The position numbers and the translations under genes are program-made. A stretch of DNA of 25,230 nucleotides, taken from positions 1 to 25,230 of IMG/VR virus record IMGVR_UViG_3300031974_002889. One strand, given 5' to 3'. Within the stretch, counting starts at the first letter, position 1; every line of letters starts with the position of its first letter. Origin of the DNA: a virus. The notes beneath the pieces are model-generated. The model was given only the letters and a program-made list of their open reading frames with translations, made no database searches and had not been told where the DNA came from. This document shows positions 22,550-25,230 of the stretch, one piece after another.

Positions 22550-22894
22550 TTATTTTTCCATCTTTCGTACAACTGTTGCCGTATAGGCATCTGCTGCTTT
22601 TTTCGGAAGCCCCTTAGTTCGCGAAATGCACTTTGATTTACCTTTGAAAGTCTTATTATCAAAGCAGTCTTGTTTCTCTTTCAAGGGCGGAGTTGACTCT
22701 CTGAATTTATTTATTGCTTCGACAAAGGCGGCATATACTTCATCCAACGGGACACCTGCACTGGCTATGATCGCAGAGAACCTCATTTTAATCTGCTCCT
22801 TTTCCAAAGCCGGCAGATTTACAGATGGGCGATATCCCATCATTTCCTCTAATTCTTGTGATATTATTCTTTTGAGATCTTCTTTTGTAAGCAC
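22550..22894 (-). CDS. Tagged small protein (114 aa)
   Basis: The start is GTG 22894, with GAGGAAA upstream. Residues 1-20 (MLTKEDLKRIISQELEEMMG) are a shorter version of the tag. A helical middle (about 30-65) leads to a C-terminal module QDCFDNKTFKGKSKCISRTKG with KKAADAYTATVVRKME, a Lys-rich unit I know from other marine phage proteins. Two Cys (77 and 89) flank the TFKGK segment. It is the first gene of three consecutive tagged genes, which supports shared expression and destination. Confidence 0.7.
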   Translation of the reverse strand: MLTKEDLKRIISQELEEMMGYRPSVNLPALEKEQIKMRFSAIIASAGVPLDEVYAAFVEAINKFRESTPPLKEKQDCFDNKTFKGKSKCISRTKGLPKKAADAYTATVVRKMEK

Positions 22895-22927
22895 TATAAT
22901 TTCCTCGTAATAAATAGTGCTAAATTA

Positions 22928-23119
22928 TTATTCAATCAACTTTACATATCCGATGTTGACCGCTTGGAGATAATCTATTGAAATCCAGTGTACTATGACA
23001 TAATCATGATTTAAAATTTGCATCACAATTCCGTAGCCCAAACAATCTTCTTCATACATCTTGTAAGGGTCACGATCAAATACTAAGTCACCGACACTGA
23101 GAGGGCAATCAAACATCAT
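22928..23119 (-). CDS. VGDLV-family small protein (63 aa)
   Basis: A 63-residue member with the motif LSVGDLVFDRD after a short extension (MMFDCP). Strands GYGIVMQIL, DYVIVHWI and VNIGYVKLIE fit the family plan. The start codon overlaps the end of the small membrane protein gene. It is separate from the tandem cluster but clearly related. Function is unknown. Confidence 0.65.
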   Translation of the reverse strand: MMFDCPLSVGDLVFDRDPYKMYEEDCLGYGIVMQILNHDYVIVHWISIDYLQAVNIGYVKLIE

Positions 23120-23255
23120 CCCGAAGATATGTTATTAGGCACAGAGCAGCACATACAACCGATAATATTATTGAGACATAGCTTATGTTAACTGTTAGGG
23201 CCCATGCTGCGAGAGCGATGTTGATAAAAAAGCAAAGTAAATAAACATTTTTCAT
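23109..23255 (-). CDS. Tiny two-helix membrane protein (48 aa)
   Basis: A short frame from ATG 23255 (MKNVYLLCFFINIALAAWAL) to TGA 23109-23111. Two hydrophobic segments (residues 3-20 and 25-43) end in a charged tail (YLRDDV). AAGGTG lies 8 bases before the start and its stop overlaps the start of the VGDLV gene, which is the coupling seen across this genome. It could be a small holin-like or membrane-modulating protein, but no family is recognised. Confidence 0.55.
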   Translation of the reverse strand: MKNVYLLCFFINIALAAWALTVNISYVSIILSVVCAALCLITYLRDDV

Positions 23256-23291
23256 ATTTGGCACCTTCAATAATAACTAGTCAGTTATGAC

Positions 23292-23843
23292 TCATTCTTT
23301 CTCCATTGATAATCCGGCCCTTGCTATTACAACTGAGTCTGCTTTATCGTCCGTTCCTGGTTTTGGATTTCCATGTCTGGTGTATTCTACAATGAAGTCT
23401 TTTGGATATTCTTTCTGTACCCATTCAATAACTTTCAATTTTGTATTCTCGCCACGTTTTATTTTCAGGCCAATTAAACCTCTGGCTTTATTCGCTGCGA
23501 TCATTACAGGCTCTACTCCGAGAGTTCTTCTTACCATATAAGAAACCATTCCATTGAATCTCTGTAATTTACTCATGGTCATGGCGGTTGTCTTGCCACC
23601 AGAGAACATCATAAATGGAGATTCAATAAATATTTCTTTTATATATAATTTATTATTATTATTTATATAATTATTACCATTTAAATTATCAATAATATTC
23701 TCTAATTCTATACATTTTTCAATTAAAGAATTATTAGAATTTAATTTTATTACTTGACAAATTAAAAGATTATTATTATAATCTATAATAGATAAACCAA
23801 TCTTGCTTGTGCTTACATCTAAGCCTAAAATAACTTCTTTCAT
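23292..23843 (-). CDS. RuvC-like Holliday junction resolvase
   Basis: A 183-residue RNase H-fold resolvase that should cut recombination branches before packaging. It shows GLDVSTSKIGLSII (Asp9), FIESPFMMFSGGKT (Glu74), and DDKADSVVIARAG near the C-terminus with the acidic pair. Poxvirus and phage RuvC proteins share this plan. Residues 22-65 contain an Asn-rich stretch (NNNN and NGNNYINNNN) that is unusual and makes the gene very AT-rich there. The start must be ATG 23843, since the catalytic Asp9 lies just inside it. The promoter ends 8 bases before the start, so the mRNA may be almost leaderless. Confidence 0.85.
   Translation of the reverse strand: MKEVILGLDVSTSKIGLSIIDYNNNLLICQVIKLNSNNSLIEKCIELENIIDNLNGNNYINNNNKLYIKEIFIESPFMMFSGGKTTAMTMSKLQRFNGMVSYMVRRTLGVEPVMIAANKARGLIGLKIKRGENTKLKVIEWVQKEYPKDFIVEYTRHGNPKPGTDDKADSVVIARAGLSMEKE
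23641..23720 (-). repeat. AT-rich, Asn-coding low-complexity tract in the resolvase gene
   Basis: This tract is nearly all A and T with repeated TTATTA units on the plus strand, encoding AAT-type Asn codons. It is the most AT-biased stretch in the window and is in frame. Slippage would add or remove Asn without a frameshift. Confidence 0.6.
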
Positions 23844-23851
23844 AATATCCT

Positions 23852-23880
23852 ATTATAACACATTTTAAATTAAATGTCAA
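23852..23880 (-). promoter_or_regulatory. Consensus sigma70-type promoter for the resolvase gene unit
   Basis: On the minus strand a perfect TTGACA (23875-23880) is 17 bases from a perfect TATAAT (23852-23857). The -35 box overlaps the last codons of the upstream virion gene. Only eight bases separate the -10 box from ATG 23843, so transcription would start at or within one or two bases of the start codon. Confidence 0.8.
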
Positions 23881-25030
23881 GTTTTAATTTAAAAGTAAAA
23901 TCATGATCTTCAGTTTTTCTTACAGGAGTAGCGACTTTTGCAATGCCAATTAAATTTTTATCTTTATCGTATATCCCTATCTTACTAATATACACAGTCT
24001 TTTTAAACTTAGGAGTCTCGTCAGCAAATTGAGAATACACTACATTCTTTATCTTAGGAGGAGTCTCAATATAGGTATAGGACCCAGTTGAAATCTGGAA
24101 GTTTTCTGATCCGGAATAGAATGTTGGGTTATTAGAGTGATTAAGGTCTCCATACTTGGCATGTGCCAGCATAGTCATAGTTTGAATATGGGTAGTCCCA
24201 GAATACTCCAAAAGAAAGCTTGATGATAAAGAGGTCAAAGACGGCGTTGTATTTGTATCATTTGCTCCATAGCCAAAATAGATCCATTTCGACACATCAG
24301 AAGAATCATACGAAATGGTTTCAGGATTTAATTCCCAAGATCCGGTCAGTGCTATAAACCCTTCGTTATATAAAACAACTCCGGCGACTGATCCTGATCC
24401 CGTAGATCCCTCTGGTCCTACTTGTATTAATTCTCCGTCTTCGTTTAAATCTTGCAACTCCCCTATAAGAGAACCAGTATGGTAATACCTAAGTTTAACG
24501 GAACCTTTTTTGATTGACGAGCCAAACAGGATAGATGGAATCGCAATTAAGTTAACATTTTGACTTGCCTTGTCTCCCAAAGAGGAAGAATATTGATAAT
24601 GGGCTGATAAATAAGAATAATGCCTGAGAGCATTCTTTAAAGGCCTCAGGTAAGTTCTTGAACTCTCGGCAACAGTTGTGTTATAATAGTGCCGACTTAT
24701 ACTGGCAGACATGTTGTACGAGGAAGTAATTGTATTACCAGCAAGTTCAAGAGCCTGGTAGTTGATCCTTGTTAGTTTTTTGAATGTGTTTCTATATCCG
24801 TCTTTGGTTAAAAAAGGATAAATATTATTGCCATCTTCTCTGTTTATATTATATTCGTACAAAGACACAAAGCCCTTTGGAACTCCAACAATATTGTCAG
24901 AATAAGAACCAGAAATGGTCGGCTTATCATCAATATAAATTGAGGAACTCTGAATGTAGAATTTGTATTCAGGGTAAGCCTCAATAGTATTGACAAAAAG
25001 ATCGTCTTCTCCGAATTTGAAGAAAGGCAT
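23870..25030 (-). CDS. Virion structural protein, first of two tandem paralogues (386 aa)
   Basis: A 386-residue protein starting MPFFKFGEDDLFVNTIEAYP. It contains SSIYIDDKPTISGSYSD, SLGDKASQNVNLIAIPS, GSSIKKGSVKLRYYHTGSL and AGVVLYNEGFIALTGSWELN, which I recall as a family of large virion proteins in environmental T4-like phages. The C-terminus (VYISKIGIYDKDKNLIGIAKV then TEDHDFTFKLKLDI) is paralogous to the end of the gene beginning beyond the right edge. It is likely part of the tail, baseplate or neck; the exact place in the particle is unknown. Confidence 0.75.
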   Translation of the reverse strand: MPFFKFGEDDLFVNTIEAYPEYKFYIQSSSIYIDDKPTISGSYSDNIVGVPKGFVSLYEYNINREDGNNIYPFLTKDGYRNTFKKLTRINYQALELAGNTITSSYNMSASISRHYYNTTVAESSRTYLRPLKNALRHYSYLSAHYQYSSSLGDKASQNVNLIAIPSILFGSSIKKGSVKLRYYHTGSLIGELQDLNEDGELIQVGPEGSTGSGSVAGVVLYNEGFIALTGSWELNPETISYDSSDVSKWIYFGYGANDTNTTPSLTSLSSSFLLEYSGTTHIQTMTMLAHAKYGDLNHSNNPTFYSGSENFQISTGSYTYIETPPKIKNVVYSQFADETPKFKKTVYISKIGIYDKDKNLIGIAKVATPVRKTEDHDFTFKLKLDI

Positions 25031-25032
25031 GT

Positions 25033-25230
25033 CTAGTAATCCAATCTAACCCTAATGGTGAATTCGTTGTCTGGGGTTTTCTTGAGAGGTTCGCTCAATT
25101 TAGCAACAGCCATCAATTCATTATTGTCGTTGTAAAGACCAACAGTTGTTATGTATGAAACAGGCAAATCAGTTGTCTTGGTCTTAACACGAAGTTTAGA
25201 AGCAGACAGGTATGTTGGGTTTGCTGAGTA
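25033..25230 (-). CDS. C-terminal end of a second, paralogous virion protein (partial)
   Basis: The window cuts this gene; only the last 65 residues and TAG are present. They include SKLRVKTKTTDLPVSYIT, VGLYNDNNELMAVAKLSEPL and PDNEFTIRVRLDY. These align in order with the end of the 23870-25030 protein (IGIYDKDKNLIGIAKV and DHDFTFKLKLDI). The next gene begins 3 bases after its stop, so the two are a tandem pair. Confidence 0.75.
   Translation of the reverse strand, partial: YSANPTYLSASKLRVKTKTTDLPVSYITTVGLYNDNNELMAVAKLSEPLKKTPDNEFTIRVRLDY

Noticed and set aside
23256-23291. Short inverted repeats after the resolvase stop as a terminator
   Set aside because: Stems are only five base pairs, alternate pairings exist and there is no T tract; not enough for a terminator call.

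Overview
The window is a compact stretch of a tailed-phage genome from the T4 superfamily (Caudoviricetes, myovirus-type head assembly). It is far from T4 itself and resembles environmental and marine T4-like phages. Every gene I can support is on the minus strand, so transcription runs from high to low coordinates. Genes are tightly packed: many stop and start codons overlap (TAATG, ATGA, ATGTGA) and the only sizeable gaps are about 65-90 bases. I see no tRNA, integrase, insertion sequence or CRISPR array. The base composition looks AT-rich. The host cannot be named from this sequence.

Reading in transcription order, the right edge (25230 to 23870) holds two tandem related virion proteins. 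A consensus sigma70-type promoter at 23852-23880 then starts a unit with a RuvC-like resolvase, a tiny membrane protein, a small VGDLV protein, and three proteins that share an N-terminal helix tag. Two virion proteins, a cupin-like protein and a class II aldolase follow. A second promoter at 18102-18129 leads a repair and replication unit: UvdE, four consecutive VGDLV proteins, a coiled-coil peptide, a DnaG-type primase, a zinc-ribbon nuclease that looks like a homing endonuclease, an Smr protein, a fifth VGDLV protein, and a single-chain SbcD-SbcC (gp47-gp46) fusion. That unit ends at a hairpin terminator at 10243-10276. Three genes follow: a Cys-rich membrane protein, another tagged protein and a membrane coiled-coil protein.

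A third promoter at 8983-9011 precedes the packaging and head operon: a lysis-type membrane protein, a zinc-ribbon protein, a 181-residue protein, large terminase, portal, three conserved head-region genes, a strong terminator hairpin, prohead protease, a scaffold-like protein, ribosomal protein bS21, and two virion proteins at the left edge. No major capsid gene is seen where T4 order would place it.

The most interesting signal is a common N-terminal tag of about 23 residues (consensus near LTTEELxxIIKEELE, then V/L-I/L-D/K-E). It occurs on four or five otherwise unrelated proteins in a genome that also encodes a T4 gp21-type protease. I infer a capsid-targeting tag that is cleaved during head maturation, so these would be packaged internal head proteins. 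Other points of note are the phage bS21, the fused Mre11-Rad50-type protein, six VGDLV paralogues, the metallothionein-like Cys cluster on a membrane protein, a nuclease gene bracketed by a 15/17 direct repeat, the aldolase, and a resolvase gene whose promoter predicts an almost leaderless mRNA.
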